Shown: one piece after another, positions 40,128 through 49,994 of the stretch
Layout: every line of letters begins with the position of its first letter
How positions within the stretch are numbered: the stretch's first letter is position 1
Source of the DNA: RBG-16-49-21 sp040768125
GTDB taxonomy: Bacteria; Spirochaetota; UBA4802; UBA5550
Length of the DNA stretch: 64,000 nucleotides
NCBI GenBank assembly: GCA_040768125.1
Contig: JAXGNG010000004.1
Span: 124,001-188,000, forward strand
Direction: 5' to 3'
The notes under the pieces: model-generated
The model's input: the letters and a program-made list of their open reading frames with translations, nothing else
Told to the model about the DNA's origin: nothing
The model's database searches: none
Program-made: the position numbers and the translations under genes

Positions 40128-41990
40128 TCAGAAGCTCTCCTCCCCGATATCGAGGACCGAGAGGTCGGAGCTTTGTATTGCCGCGGCCCGGGCGGCGGCC
40201 TCGGGGAGCACGTTTTTCACGTAGTAGCGCGCTCCCTGGACCTTCCCGTCGTAGAAGGCGGCCTCGGCGTCGTCTTTAATGAGGGCGGCCCGGGCCTCGG
40301 CGTCGCCGGGCTTAACGCCTTTCTTCGACATGATGGCTTCCAGGGCCCTGGAGGCGATACCCCCCTGCCAGAAGAGGAGCCACCCCAGGACCACGACGCC
40401 CATCATCCTCTGGAAGGGGACGGCGTGGGCCACGGGGACCATGAACTTGCCCTCCCTGCCGCAGTTGGCGAAGAACATGCCGGTTTCTCCCAGGACACCC
40501 ACGGCGGCCTGGAAATCCGCGGCAAGGTCCTTCACGGCGCCGGACTCGCCGTATTCCTTCAACGTGCTTCCCATGGTTGAGAGGAGGTTAATGAAGTTCG
40601 CTCCCTTGCGCTGGCCGAGTTTTCGCGCCACGAGGTCAAGGGCCTGGATACCGTTGGTCCCCTCATAGATCGAGGCGATCTTCACGTCCCGCATGAGCTG
40701 CTCCACGGGATAGTCCTGGCAGTAGCCGTAGCCCCCGTAGACCTGGATCGCCTCCTCGGTGACGCGGAACCCGGTATCGCTGCAGTAGGCCTTGCAGAGG
40801 GGGGTAAGGAGCTCGAGCATGCCATGCCATTTTTCGCGCTCCTCGCCCTCGGGAAGGCTTTCGCTCTTGTCGAAGCAGAGGCCGCAGTAGAAGACCAGGG
40901 CGCGCATCCCCTCCACCTGGGACTTCATCCAGATGAGCATGCGCCGCACGTCGGCGTGCTCTATGATGGGAACGCGCGGGGCGTCGGGGTTCATGATCTG
41001 CATCAGGTTCGCGCCCTGGAGGCGCTCCCGGGCGTAGTTCAGGGCGTGGAGGTAGGCCGCCGACGCCGCGGCGAGACCCTGGACCCCGACGCTGATCCGC
41101 GCCTCGTTCATCATCTGGAACATGATCTTCATCCCCTTGCGCTCCTCGCCCAGGAGCTCGGCGTAGCAGTCGTTGTTGTCGCCCATGCTGATGGAGCAGG
41201 TGGCGCTGGCCCGTATCCCCATCTTGTGCTCGATGCCCGTGATTTTGATGTCGTTTCTTCTTCCCGGCGTGCCGTCCTCCTTGGGCACGAACTTGGGCAC
41301 CAGGAATATCGATATCCCCTTGGTGCCCGCGGGGTCGCCCTCGATCCGCGCCAGGACCGGGTTCACGATGTTCTCGAAGAGGTCGTTCTCCGCGCTGGTG
41401 ATGAAGATCTTCGACCCGGTGATCCGGTAGGTGCCGTCCGCCTGCTTCACCGCCTTCGTCTTCAGGCTTCCCACGTCGGAGCCGGCCTCGGGCTCCGTGA
41501 GGGCCATGGTGCCCCCCCACTGGCCGGCGTACATTTTATCCATGTACACGCGCTTCTGTCGCTCCGTGCCGAACTTTTCGACAAGGTGCGCCGCGCCGAC
41601 GGCGAGGAAGGGGTAGGAGAGAAAGGAGAAGTTGTGGCCGAAGGCCTCGTGGAGCGCCAGGCTCAGGGTGTAGGGGAGGCCCTGGCCCCCCGCCTCGACG
41701 GAAGTCGACGTGGTGGACCACCCTCCCTCGGTGAATATTTTCAAGAGCCTGTGAAAGCACTGCGGGACCGTGACGTTCCCGTCCTCGTAGCGGCACCCTT
41801 CGCGGTCCGCCTCCATGAGGGTCGGGTAGACCGCCTCAACGGCGAGCTTTACCCCGACGTCCATGGTCATGTCGTAGAGCTCCCGTGAGTGCTCGCTGAA
41901 GCGGGGGAGGGAACAGATCTCCTTCTCGATGTTGAGCATCTCGTACAGGGTAAAGCGCTGGTCTCGGACATTGACGAGCAGGTTGGCCAT
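40128..41990 (-). CDS. Acyl-CoA dehydrogenase (long form)
   Basis: 620 residues from the ATG at 41990 (GAGGTG upstream), longer than the usual 380-400 because of extra N- and C-terminal parts. MALTEPEAGSDVGSL and TGSKIFITSAEND are the flavin- and substrate-binding signatures. QVYGGYGYCQDYPVEQLMRDVKIASIYEGTNGIQALDL is the typical C-terminal FAD/dimer motif, here before a 160-residue extra C-terminal domain. The enzyme oxidises acyl-CoA to enoyl-CoA and passes electrons to ETF. It would work with the crotonase and thiolase at 6031-8050. Confidence 0.93.
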   Translation of the reverse strand: MANLLVNVRDQRFTLYEMLNIEKEICSLPRFSEHSRELYDMTMDVGVKLAVEAVYPTLMEADREGCRYEDGNVTVPQCFHRLLKIFTEGGWSTTSTSVEAGGQGLPYTLSLALHEAFGHNFSFLSYPFLAVGAAHLVEKFGTERQKRVYMDKMYAGQWGGTMALTEPEAGSDVGSLKTKAVKQADGTYRITGSKIFITSAENDLFENIVNPVLARIEGDPAGTKGISIFLVPKFVPKEDGTPGRRNDIKITGIEHKMGIRASATCSISMGDNNDCYAELLGEERKGMKIMFQMMNEARISVGVQGLAAASAAYLHALNYARERLQGANLMQIMNPDAPRVPIIEHADVRRMLIWMKSQVEGMRALVFYCGLCFDKSESLPEGEEREKWHGMLELLTPLCKAYCSDTGFRVTEEAIQVYGGYGYCQDYPVEQLMRDVKIASIYEGTNGIQALDLVARKLGQRKGANFINLLSTMGSTLKEYGESGAVKDLAADFQAAVGVLGETGMFFANCGREGKFMVPVAHAVPFQRMMGVVVLGWLLFWQGGIASRALEAIMSKKGVKPGDAEARAALIKDDAEAAFYDGKVQGARYYVKNVLPEAAARAAAIQSSDLSVLDIGEESF

Positions 41991-42095
41991 GACGCACCTC
42001 GGGATGGTGGAATGGGATTCGGGACGTGGGATAATCCTGTGCATGGAAAGGGCCGCGTGTCAAGCGATATACGGAATGAACACGGGCGCCCTCTT

Positions 42096-42108
42096 CTCCC
42101 TCCGGGAG
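42096..42108. repeat. C/G-rich hairpin in the 41991-42206 gap
   Basis: CTCCC TCC GGGAG with flanking complementarity, near the start of the acyl-CoA dehydrogenase gene. It is similar to the hairpin at 59107-59119. No gene lies in this 216-bp gap. Confidence 0.45.
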
Positions 42109-42206
42109 AGGGGGGCCAGGCCCAGGAATCGATTTTTTCATTCTGCCTTCATTTTTTATTCTTGCCATCTGGATCTTTCAGAAGGATAGAATAGGACCGC
42201 CGAAGG

Positions 42207-43769
42207 ATGGTGCGTTATTCCATGACCATACGGAGAACCATACCGTGCGCCCTGCTGCTGGCGCTTCTGTTTTTTTCTCTCGCCTGCGCGGATGAGAGGC
42301 GGTCCCTGCCGGTGACCGGATGGAAAATCCTGGAGGAAGGCGACCTGTCGCTTGATAAGGCGGAGCGCGCGCCGGGGTGGCGGGACATCGAGATCCCCTC
42401 GACCTTCATGCTCCCCTACGTGCCCGGGAAGGGGCTCCAGCACGCCTGGCTCAGGGGTGAATTCTCCGTTTCCGGCGACCCCGCGGAATATCATGGCATC
42501 TCCCTCGGCAGGATCTACTACACGGACCGCGTCTTCATCAACGGTACCCTCGTGGGCGCCGAGTCGGTCCGGGAGATGGGCGTCATGTGCCATGCCCGGA
42601 ACTACCCCGTGCCCGCGAACGTGGTGAGGCGCGGCACGAACTCCGTGATGGTGCAGATCGGGATGTTCCGGTACGAGTACGGCGGTTTTACCCAGGCCGT
42701 GGAGATGCTGAATGAAGCGGATTTCCGCTCAAGGGTCTTCCTTGACAACCTCATCTATCTCTACCTTCCCCTGTCGGTCCTGTCCCTGGCCTGCATCATC
42801 CTGGTGGTCCTGATGATCTTCTACCTCTGGAACCGAAACGAGCGGGTGTTTCTCTACAGCTCCTTCGGCGTCATGGTGTTCATCGTCTACCTCGCCTCGA
42901 TGTTCTACCCTTTCACGAACGTCAGTTTTCTCGTCATCAAGTTCATCCACTGGTCGGTGATCCAGTTCTTCTCCATCGCCCTCATACTCATCATTCAATC
43001 GCTCTACGGGATCTACCTCACCAACTACAACAGGATACTGATCCCCCTACTAGCCCTCGCCGCCGCGGCGAACGTCCCCCTCCTGCTCCTCGTCTACCGG
43101 GTCGATACCCTCTACACCCACTACACGGGGGGCATCCTGGGGATCGTTACCGTCCTCATCAACGTTCCCCTGGCCGTCCGGCTCACGGTCCGGCTCAACC
43201 GCCTCAAGCCTGACGCCCTGAAATTTTACTTCCTCATATTCATATCTGTCGCGGGTGGCGCGGTGATCCTCCTCCAGGTCTACCTCTCGAACATCAGGGG
43301 ACGCTTCTCCTTCGCCCCGGCCCTCTACCTGGCCGTGGTGGTCTTTCTCATGTTCGCGGTCTTCTTCGCCCGGGACCTGATGATAAAGAACCGGGAGCTG
43401 TCGCGCCTCTACGATTCGCTGAAGGAGGAGGACCCGGTCATTACCGACCTGGCCAGGGAGAAGCTTGAAAAAATTCTCGCATTTATAAAGGAAAACTACA
43501 CGTCCGATCTCTCCCGCGAGGGCCTGGCCGCCGCCGCGGGGATGAACCCGAACTACATGAGCACGCTCTTCAATAAGTATACCGGCCTCAAGATCAACGA
43601 TTACATCAACAAGCTCCGGGTCGAGGACGCCGCGGAGCGGCTTACCCGGGGCGACGGGAAGGTTATCGAGATCGCCTTCTCCGTGGGGTTCGAGAGCCTC
43701 ACCACCTTCAACCGCGTGTTCAAGGCCATCATGGGAAAAACCCCGACGGAATACCGCGAGGGGGCGTAA
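42207..43769 (+). CDS. Membrane-bound AraC-family regulator (7TM-DISM-like receptor fused to HTH)
   Basis: 520 residues. A signal peptide leads to a periplasmic jelly-roll domain (about 25-175; FINGTLVGAES, GTNSVMVQIGMFRYE). Seven hydrophobic helices span about 187-390. A short linker (VFFARDLMIKNRELSRL) leads to an AraC DNA-binding domain (about 420-518; FIKENYTSDLSREGLAAAAGMNPNYMSTLF and IAFSVGFESLTTFNRVFKAIMGKTPTEYR). It can sense an outside ligand and bind DNA without a kinase. The sensory part resembles that of the adenylate cyclase at 54716-56827. Start choice between 42207 and 42222 is uncertain. Confidence 0.88.
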   Translation: MVRYSMTIRRTIPCALLLALLFFSLACADERRSLPVTGWKILEEGDLSLDKAERAPGWRDIEIPSTFMLPYVPGKGLQHAWLRGEFSVSGDPAEYHGISLGRIYYTDRVFINGTLVGAESVREMGVMCHARNYPVPANVVRRGTNSVMVQIGMFRYEYGGFTQAVEMLNEADFRSRVFLDNLIYLYLPLSVLSLACIILVVLMIFYLWNRNERVFLYSSFGVMVFIVYLASMFYPFTNVSFLVIKFIHWSVIQFFSIALILIIQSLYGIYLTNYNRILIPLLALAAAANVPLLLLVYRVDTLYTHYTGGILGIVTVLINVPLAVRLTVRLNRLKPDALKFYFLIFISVAGGAVILLQVYLSNIRGRFSFAPALYLAVVVFLMFAVFFARDLMIKNRELSRLYDSLKEEDPVITDLAREKLEKILAFIKENYTSDLSREGLAAAAGMNPNYMSTLFNKYTGLKINDYINKLRVEDAAERLTRGDGKVIEIAFSVGFESLTTFNRVFKAIMGKTPTEYREGA

Positions 43770-43936
43770 TCTCCACCCGGGTCCCGACCCTGCCATTTCT
43801 TCAGAGTGAAGAATCGGCCATGCCCAAATCGTTCGTTCCGACAGATTGATAGGATTCCCCTCAGTTTTTCTGGTACCTTCAGCCCATGCAACATCGGAAA
43901 TCGTGTTGTTAATCTTTTCAAAAAAGGGGTATCTGT

Positions 43937-45424
43937 ATGCTCACACACAAGAAATTCAGTATCAACGGGTCGCTTCCAGTCTGTCTTTTATTTCTCGCCG
44001 TGGCGGCGACGTCGTGCGGGTCAAACTATTTCACGCGGTCCCAGCACAGCCCCACCGTCTCCCCGGACGGTAAGATGCTTATCTTCCAGTCGGACTACGA
44101 GACCCCGGGGGAGTATGACTGCGTCATCAAGTTCAAGACCAACCTCGGATGGACCCCGCCGGTGCCGCTTCTTTTCGCCAACACGAAGATGAACACCGCC
44201 GGTCCCTTCATCACCTATGACCAGAACCACCTTCTCCTGACCTCGGATCAGAAGGGGGGAAAGGGCGAGGTTGACCTCTGGATCGCGAAAAGGGGGAAAA
44301 GGCTCTGGGGAAAGGCCGAAAACCTGGGGGCCCCGGTCAATTCGCCGGGTTACGACGGCTTCGGCTCCATCAGCCCCGACGGGAACACTCTTTACTTCAC
44401 GCGGGAGTGCGCGGAAAAGAAGGGAGAGGACAAGTTCTGCCTGGTGAAGTCAACACGGGTGAACGGCAGCTGGACCGAGCCGGTCCGCATGCCGGCGCCC
44501 GTCGATTCGGAGTATTCCGATTTCGCCCCGGTCATCATGGCGGACGGTACATCCCTCATATTCAGCTCGAACAGGCCCGGTGGCCAGGGCGGCTACGATC
44601 TCTACAAGACCGAGCGCATGGGTGACGGCGCATGGAGCGAACCGGTCAACTTGGGGAACGAGATCAACACGAAATATGACGACCGGATCGTGTCGGTGCC
44701 GGCGTCGGGTGACGTAATTTACTATTCCAGTCCCGAGAAACGGGCGGGTCGCCTGGTCTACCGTATCAGGACCGCGAAGCTCCCCGCGGCGATGCGACAG
44801 TCCTCCGTGGTCACCGTGGCGGGGGTCGTATCGGACACGCGGGAGCGGGGCAGGACCCTCGAGGCGGAGATCCGTGTGACCGACGTGAAAAACGGAGAGA
44901 CCCGGATCGTACGGAGCAATCCCGAAGACGGGAAATACTTCATCGTCCTCGGGAAGAACAGGGTCTACGACGTCTCCGTGAACCGGAGGGGGTATCTCTT
45001 CCATTCGACGCGGTTTGACCTCAGGGACCTCGCGAAGTTCGACGCCGTGATCCGCGACATCGAGCTCACGCCCATGGAGAGGGGATCCTTCATGGTGCTG
45101 AACAACCTCTACTTCAGGCTGAACAGCGACGACGTCTTTGATTTCGAAAATTCACGATATGAGCTCGACAGGCTCGGAAGGCTCCTGAAGGCGAATCCCG
45201 GGCTGAAGATCGAGATCGGCGGCCATACCGACGCCACGGGCACGGAGGAGCACAACAGCGAGCTCTCTGAAAAGCGGGCGCGCTCGGTGTACCGTTTCCT
45301 CGTGGGCCGCGGGATAGACGGAAGGAGGCTCGTGGTGAAGGGCTACGGTTATTCAAAGCCCCTGAGCTCCCTCCAGGACGAGAAAAACCGGCGGGTGGAG
45401 ATCACGGTCCTCTCGGTGAACTGA
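43937..45424 (+). CDS. OmpA-family lipoprotein with PD40/WD40-like propeller
   Basis: 495 residues; AAGGGG precedes the ATG. The lipobox is AATSC (Cys about 27). Residues 35-290 contain repeated SPDG-x-x-(L/I)-(I/Y)-F motifs (VSPDGKMLIFQSD, ISPDGNTLYFTR, MADGTSLIFSSNRPGG), a PD40 beta-propeller. A CarboxypepD_reg-like segment follows (about 295-370). The C-terminus has the OmpA peptidoglycan-binding motif IEIGGHTDATGTEEHNSELSEKRA. It should link the outer membrane to peptidoglycan. A terminator follows at 45481. Confidence 0.9.
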   Translation: MLTHKKFSINGSLPVCLLFLAVAATSCGSNYFTRSQHSPTVSPDGKMLIFQSDYETPGEYDCVIKFKTNLGWTPPVPLLFANTKMNTAGPFITYDQNHLLLTSDQKGGKGEVDLWIAKRGKRLWGKAENLGAPVNSPGYDGFGSISPDGNTLYFTRECAEKKGEDKFCLVKSTRVNGSWTEPVRMPAPVDSEYSDFAPVIMADGTSLIFSSNRPGGQGGYDLYKTERMGDGAWSEPVNLGNEINTKYDDRIVSVPASGDVIYYSSPEKRAGRLVYRIRTAKLPAAMRQSSVVTVAGVVSDTRERGRTLEAEIRVTDVKNGETRIVRSNPEDGKYFIVLGKNRVYDVSVNRRGYLFHSTRFDLRDLAKFDAVIRDIELTPMERGSFMVLNNLYFRLNSDDVFDFENSRYELDRLGRLLKANPGLKIEIGGHTDATGTEEHNSELSEKRARSVYRFLVGRGIDGRRLVVKGYGYSKPLSSLQDEKNRRVEITVLSVN

Positions 45425-45480
45425 CGTTTCTTTCCTGATATATATCGTCCTCGCCCCCGTATGGAGGCACCCGTATGCTG

Positions 45481-45522
45481 CCCGGCAGCGCGCGTACACC
45501 GCGGCGCTGCCGGGATTTTTTT
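45481..45522 (+). terminator. Rho-independent terminator after the OmpA gene
   Basis: Perfect 10-bp stem CCCGGCAGCG/CGCTGCCGGG with a 14-nt loop, then A and seven T's. Confidence 0.85.
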
Positions 45523-45711
45523 GCGATGGAGGAACTGCTCTCCCTCGTTAAGAAAGGGGAAACCGCGGCGGGTCTAACCCGTTTTTCCTCAAAGCGGCGT
45601 GCCGGGGTGCCGGCCCGGATGGAAAAAATCCTCGACATGCAGAGGGGAATGGGGTAGAATCCGGTGCGGCATCCGGGCCGCCGCGCCCATTGATCCCCAA
45701 GGAGATACGCC

Positions 45712-47076
45712 ATGGTAATTCCCTTTCCCTTCGACGCAATGCTCGGGTTCGGCTGGCTGGGGGTGATGCTTCTCCTGGGGGTGTTTCTCCGGGCGAAAGT
45801 GGGGTTTTTCCAGCGGTTTCTTTTCCCAAGCTGTCTCATCGGCGGCCTCGCGGGTCTCGCGATACTCCAGACGGGCCTCCTGGGCGTCGAGACTTCCCTC
45901 CTCGAGTCCTTCGCCTATCACCTGTTCAATGTTTCCTTCATTTCCGTCGGTCTTACCATCCGGAGCCCCGAGGAGCAAAAGGCCTACGGCGGGCGCGAGG
46001 TGGTGAAGGGGTCCCTCTGGATGGCCATGGTGTCGGGGGTCATGATGCCCCTCCAGGCCCTTATCGGCGGGGGACTGGTCCTCCTGTTCAACTACTTCGA
46101 TTTCGGTCTCTTCAAGACCTTCGGCTTCTTCGCGCCCCTGGGCTTTGTGCAGGGTCCCGGGCAGGTGCTTTCCGTCGGCAAGGCGTGGGAGACCCTCGGC
46201 TTCGCCAACGCGGCCACCATCGGCCTCACCTTCGCCACCATCGGCTTTCTCTTCGCCTTCTTCGTGGGGGTTCCCCTGGCCAACTGGGGGATTCGCCGCG
46301 GCATGGCCGCCCATGCCCCGAAAAGCATGCCGCGGGACCTCCTGGTGGGTATCGTGCCGAAGGGGGCGTCCCGGGAGTCCGCGGGGAGCCTGACGATGCA
46401 CTCGGGGAACGTCGATACCCTGGCCTTCCAGTTCGCCCTGGTGGGGCTGGTGTACCTCCTGACCTATGCCCTTGTATACGGCATCGCGAGCCTCCTCAGG
46501 CCGGAACTCGCCGCCACCCTCTGGGGGTTCTTCTTTTTCGCGGGGCTCCTGGTATCCATCGCCGTGCGTACCATTATAATTAAAGTCGGCTTGGGTCACC
46601 TGGTGGACCCGGGAGTCCAGCGGAGGGTCACCGGGTGGTCCGTGGATTTTCTCATCGTTGCCACGGTCATGGCGGTTCAGCCGGCCATCGTATGGAAGTA
46701 CGCCCTGCCCATCGGGACGATCTCCCTGGTCTGTGGCGTGGTCACCACGCTGGGGATCATCTACCTGGGGAGGCGCCTCTGGGCCCTCAACATCGAACGA
46801 ATGGTGGGGATCTACGGGATCTGCACGGGCACGGCCTCGTCGGGGCTCCTCCTGGTGCGCGTCGTGGATCCGGAGTTCCGCACCAGCGTGGCCATGGAGC
46901 TCGGGTTCCAGGCGATCTTTTCATCCGTGCCCGTGCTCAGCTGCATGCTCCTGGTGAGCGCCCCCCTGATCTGGGGCTGGAGCATGGAGCTCACCCTGGC
47001 GGTTTTTTTCGGGCTCATGGCGGTATTCCTGGTCCTGCTGAAGGCTGTAAAGTTCTGGGGAAAGAAGAGGTTCTGA
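45712..47076 (+). CDS. GltS-like sodium/solute symporter
   Basis: 454 residues with about 12 hydrophobic segments and a strong AGGAG ribosome site. The two inverted repeats and re-entrant loops of the glutamate:Na+ symporter family are visible as GFVQGPGQVLSVGKAWE and GICTGTASSGLLLVRVVDPE; in E. coli GltS the first loop is Gly-His-Gly-rich, so selectivity may differ here. The gene stops one base before a homocysteine S-methyltransferase gene begins, implying a shared transcript and pathway. The substrate could be an amino acid or a methylated acid feeding the methyltransferase region. Confidence 0.8.
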   Translation: MVIPFPFDAMLGFGWLGVMLLLGVFLRAKVGFFQRFLFPSCLIGGLAGLAILQTGLLGVETSLLESFAYHLFNVSFISVGLTIRSPEEQKAYGGREVVKGSLWMAMVSGVMMPLQALIGGGLVLLFNYFDFGLFKTFGFFAPLGFVQGPGQVLSVGKAWETLGFANAATIGLTFATIGFLFAFFVGVPLANWGIRRGMAAHAPKSMPRDLLVGIVPKGASRESAGSLTMHSGNVDTLAFQFALVGLVYLLTYALVYGIASLLRPELAATLWGFFFFAGLLVSIAVRTIIIKVGLGHLVDPGVQRRVTGWSVDFLIVATVMAVQPAIVWKYALPIGTISLVCGVVTTLGIIYLGRRLWALNIERMVGIYGICTGTASSGLLLVRVVDPEFRTSVAMELGFQAIFSSVPVLSCMLLVSAPLIWGWSMELTLAVFFGLMAVFLVLLKAVKFWGKKRF

Positions 47077-47077
47077 C

Positions 47078-47971
47078 ATGAAGCGCACGCAGATCGCCGA
47101 TGCCGTGACGTCGGGGCGGATCCTCGTATCCGACGGGGCCTGGGGGACCTTCTTGCAGAAGAAGGGGCTCAGGCCCGGGGAGTGCCCGGAGCTATGGTGC
47201 CTGGAAAGGCCCGATGATGTGCGCGCCATCGCGAGGAGCTACCTGGACGCCGGGGCCGACATGATAGAAACGAACAGCTTCGGGGGAACGCGCTTCAAGC
47301 TCGAGCACTACGGCCTGGCCGGCAGGGTCGCGGAGATCAACGAGGCGGCCGCCCGGATATCCCGGGATGCCGCGGGAGATTCCGCCTGGGTCATCGCCTC
47401 CATGGGGCCCACGGGGAAGATGCTCGTCACGGGAGACGTCACGGAGGAGGGGCTGTACGATGCCTTCAGGGAGCAGGCCGTTGCCCTTGAGCGGGGCGGG
47501 GCCGACGCCGCGTGCGTCGAGACCATGAGCGCCGTCGACGAGGCGTGTCTCGCCGTCAGGGCCGTGAAAGAGCACACGAAGCTCGAGATCATCTGCACCT
47601 TCACCTTTGAAAAAACCGTGCGGGGCGAGTACCGTTCCATGATGGGGGTGTTTCCCTCGGACGCGGCCCGGGCCGCCATCGGGGCGGGGGCGCGGATAAT
47701 CGGGACCAACTGCGGGAACGGCAGCGAGGGGATGATCGGCATCGTGAGGGAGATGCGGGCCGTGGACAACGCCGTCCCGATCCTGGTGCACGCCAACGCC
47801 GGTCTGCCGCGGCACGAGAAGGGGGTCGACGTGTTCCCCGAGTCCCCGGAGGAGATGGCGGCACACGTCCCGTCCCTCGTGGAGGCCGGGGCGCGGATCA
47901 TCGGCGGGTGCTGCGGGACCACCCCGGCCCATATCACCGCGATCAGGAAGGCCGTCACGTCAATCAGATGA
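47078..47971 (+). CDS. Homocysteine S-methyltransferase domain protein
   Basis: 297 residues, about the length of the isolated Hcy domain. VSDGAWGTFLQ, ETNSFGGT, GTNCGNGSEG and IIGGCCGTTPAHI give the zinc-binding Cys of GTNC and GGCC, as in MetH and BHMT. It transfers a methyl group to homocysteine from a methylcorrinoid or other donor. There is no attached pterin, cobalamin or activation domain; these occur as separate genes in this region. It overlaps closely with the upstream transporter gene (1 bp gap). Confidence 0.9.
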   Translation: MKRTQIADAVTSGRILVSDGAWGTFLQKKGLRPGECPELWCLERPDDVRAIARSYLDAGADMIETNSFGGTRFKLEHYGLAGRVAEINEAAARISRDAAGDSAWVIASMGPTGKMLVTGDVTEEGLYDAFREQAVALERGGADAACVETMSAVDEACLAVRAVKEHTKLEIICTFTFEKTVRGEYRSMMGVFPSDAARAAIGAGARIIGTNCGNGSEGMIGIVREMRAVDNAVPILVHANAGLPRHEKGVDVFPESPEEMAAHVPSLVEAGARIIGGCCGTTPAHITAIRKAVTSIR

Positions 47972-47991
47972 TGCCCCGGGAGGGCGGCGCG

Positions 47992-48720
47992 TCAACCTGC
48001 TCCCCCTCCCGCCTTCCTTCCCCGGTACGGGCAGTCGGCCCTGTCGCAGGCGCCGCAGCCGTACTCGCTGAACCGGATATCCTTCCCGATGGCGATGATC
48101 CCGCTCACCGACTTGAGGGGGCGCATCATGGCGCCGCCGGAAAGCCGAACGCCGCAAAACCCGTCGGGGAGAAGGGAAAAGAGCGCGCGCTGCTCCGAGA
48201 CGTCCCACCCGCAGTATCCCGGGCTGTAGCGGTTGCTGACCCCCGATCCTTCCGCGGCCACGCGGTCCGCGAGAAGGGCGTGCATCCTGTCCATGGCGCG
48301 CTCGACGATTGCCGAGCCGAGGAGGTCGGCGATGTAGCCCGCAGCCGGGTCGTCCCCCGCCATGAGGTTTCCCGCCCACTCGCTGATCCCCGGCCCGGCG
48401 GTGCAGACGAAGAGTGCGATGCTCCCGGCATGCATCACATGGCGGAAGACGATTCCGGGAAGGTTGAAGGTGACCGCGCCGAAGGAGAGGCGGCGGGTTT
48501 CCCGCGCAAACAGGGGGTCGTCCCTGACGACGAATCCCCCCCGGATGGCGCAGCGCTCCCCGGCGAGGGAAAGCATTTCCTCGACCATCGTGCCGAGCGG
48601 TCCCGGCATGGCGCCGGGGTCGTAGCCCATGAGGGATTCGAGTTCGCTTCGCGCGATCCCCAGTTCGCTGAAGGTGAACCGATGCGTGGTGATTGACCCT
48701 GTTTCAGCGGTCTTCTTCAT
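47992..48720 (-). CDS. MetH activation-domain protein
   Basis: 242 residues from the ATG at 48720; a start three codons earlier (48729) is possible. SNRYSPGYCGWDVSEQRALFSLL matches the SAM-binding signature of the MetH reactivation domain, which reductively remethylates inactive cob(II)alamin. The N-terminal part is alpha/beta. The C-terminus has a Cys cluster (YGCGACDRADCPYRG) common in stand-alone versions. It is convergent with the homocysteine methyltransferase and divergent from the UroD-type gene, and it probably reactivates the corrinoid protein at 50086-50721. Confidence 0.85.
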   Translation of the reverse strand: MKKTAETGSITTHRFTFSELGIARSELESLMGYDPGAMPGPLGTMVEEMLSLAGERCAIRGGFVVRDDPLFARETRRLSFGAVTFNLPGIVFRHVMHAGSIALFVCTAGPGISEWAGNLMAGDDPAAGYIADLLGSAIVERAMDRMHALLADRVAAEGSGVSNRYSPGYCGWDVSEQRALFSLLPDGFCGVRLSGGAMMRPLKSVSGIIAIGKDIRFSEYGCGACDRADCPYRGRKAGGGAG

Positions 48721-48908
48721 CAGGAACATCCATTGGGCGCGGCGTCGCCGCCCTGCGCGGCGAGGCGCATTGCCGTCGCGTGAGAATGAAAGTCATTGAC
48801 AGGGAGACCCTGTTCACGGTAGAAATGGTGGACGCTCCTGAGGCGATCTGTCAATTCATATTCCCGGCGGAGGGGCGTGGCGGGGAAGGATCTCACACGG
48901 GGGAGGGC

Positions 48909-49994
48909 ATGAACGGAAAAGAGCGGATACATGCGGCGCTGAATTTGCAGGAGCCCGACCGGGTCCCCCTTTACATCCACGGCATCAACGAGGCGCCGAT
49001 CATCGGCATCGGAAGGCATATCACCGACGGCCTGCCCGAGCCGAAGGAATTCCGCGAGATGACCGGCCCCGAGAAGGGGAAGCTCCTGGACACCCTTTTC
49101 CTCATCCACGAGCATTTCGGCGTCGACGGGTTCACCTCCTTCGAAATCGGGCACGAGAAAGAGCTGGACGAGCGCCACGTGGCGGACGACTGGGGCGTGG
49201 TCTACACCCGGAGTCCCCACGGCCTCCCCGTGGCCACGGGCCATCCCCTCAGCGGCCCGGGCGACCTCGAGGGCTTCACCCCCCCGCGCCCCGCCGCGGA
49301 GCACCTTCTCCTGCTGAACCTCGGGCGGGAGCGCTTCGGCGGCGAGAAGGCCCTCTTCTGGCTGATGCGCGGGGCCTTCGTGCGCTCCTGGCGACTCATG
49401 GGCATGGAAAACCTGATGATCCAGATGTACGACGATCCCGGATTCGTCCACCGCGTCGCCCGCATGGTCACGGATTACAGCCTGGAACAGCTCGACATGC
49501 TCGCCGCCGCCGGCCTCGACGTCCTGGTGGTTGAGGACGACATCGCCGACAGGCAGTCGCCCCTCGTGTCGCCGCGGCACTACACTGAATTCATCAATCC
49601 CTACAACAGGGAGCTGGTCGAAAAGGCCCACGCCTTGGGGCTGAAGGCCGTGGCCCACAGCGACGGGAACCTCTGGCCCCTCCTGGACATCATGATCGAG
49701 ACCGGGTATGACGGCCTGAACCCCCTTGAGCCCCAGGCGGGCATGGATCTCAAAAAGGTAAAGGAGTACTGCGGCAACCGCCTCTGCCTCCTGGGGAACA
49801 TCGACTGCGTCGACCTGCTCCCGAAGGGGACGCCGGAAGAGGTCGAGGAGGCGGTGATACGGGCCATTTCCGACGCCGCGGCGGGAGGAGGGTACATACT
49901 CTGCGATTCGAACTCCCTTCACCCCGGTGTCGATCCCCTGAACTGCATCGCCATGTTCGAGGCGACGAGGAAGCACGGGGCGAGAAAAACATGA
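48909..49994 (+). CDS. UroD-family methyltransferase (MtaA/MtbA-like)
   Basis: 361 residues from the ATG at 48909, where the conserved MNGKERIHAALNLQEPDRVPL starts. The family fold is shown by HSDGNLWPLLDIMIETGYDGLNPLEPQAGMDL and later GNIDCVDLLPKGTPEEV and GYILCDSNSLHPGVDP. UroD-like proteins next to corrinoid proteins are usually methyltransferases rather than uroporphyrinogen decarboxylases. It would move a methyl group to or from the corrinoid protein encoded 91 bp downstream. The methyl source is unknown. Confidence 0.85.
   Translation: MNGKERIHAALNLQEPDRVPLYIHGINEAPIIGIGRHITDGLPEPKEFREMTGPEKGKLLDTLFLIHEHFGVDGFTSFEIGHEKELDERHVADDWGVVYTRSPHGLPVATGHPLSGPGDLEGFTPPRPAAEHLLLLNLGRERFGGEKALFWLMRGAFVRSWRLMGMENLMIQMYDDPGFVHRVARMVTDYSLEQLDMLAAAGLDVLVVEDDIADRQSPLVSPRHYTEFINPYNRELVEKAHALGLKAVAHSDGNLWPLLDIMIETGYDGLNPLEPQAGMDLKKVKEYCGNRLCLLGNIDCVDLLPKGTPEEVEEAVIRAISDAAAGGGYILCDSNSLHPGVDPLNCIAMFEATRKHGARKT

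Noticed and set aside
45475..45657. Small open frame of 60 residues after the OmpA gene
   Set aside because: Its start lies at the terminator hairpin. A shorter version from 45526 (43 residues) has no ribosome site or homology that I recognise.
47971..47992. Terminator between the convergent methyltransferase and activation genes
   Set aside because: Only 20 bp separate the stops and no GC stem with T-run is visible.
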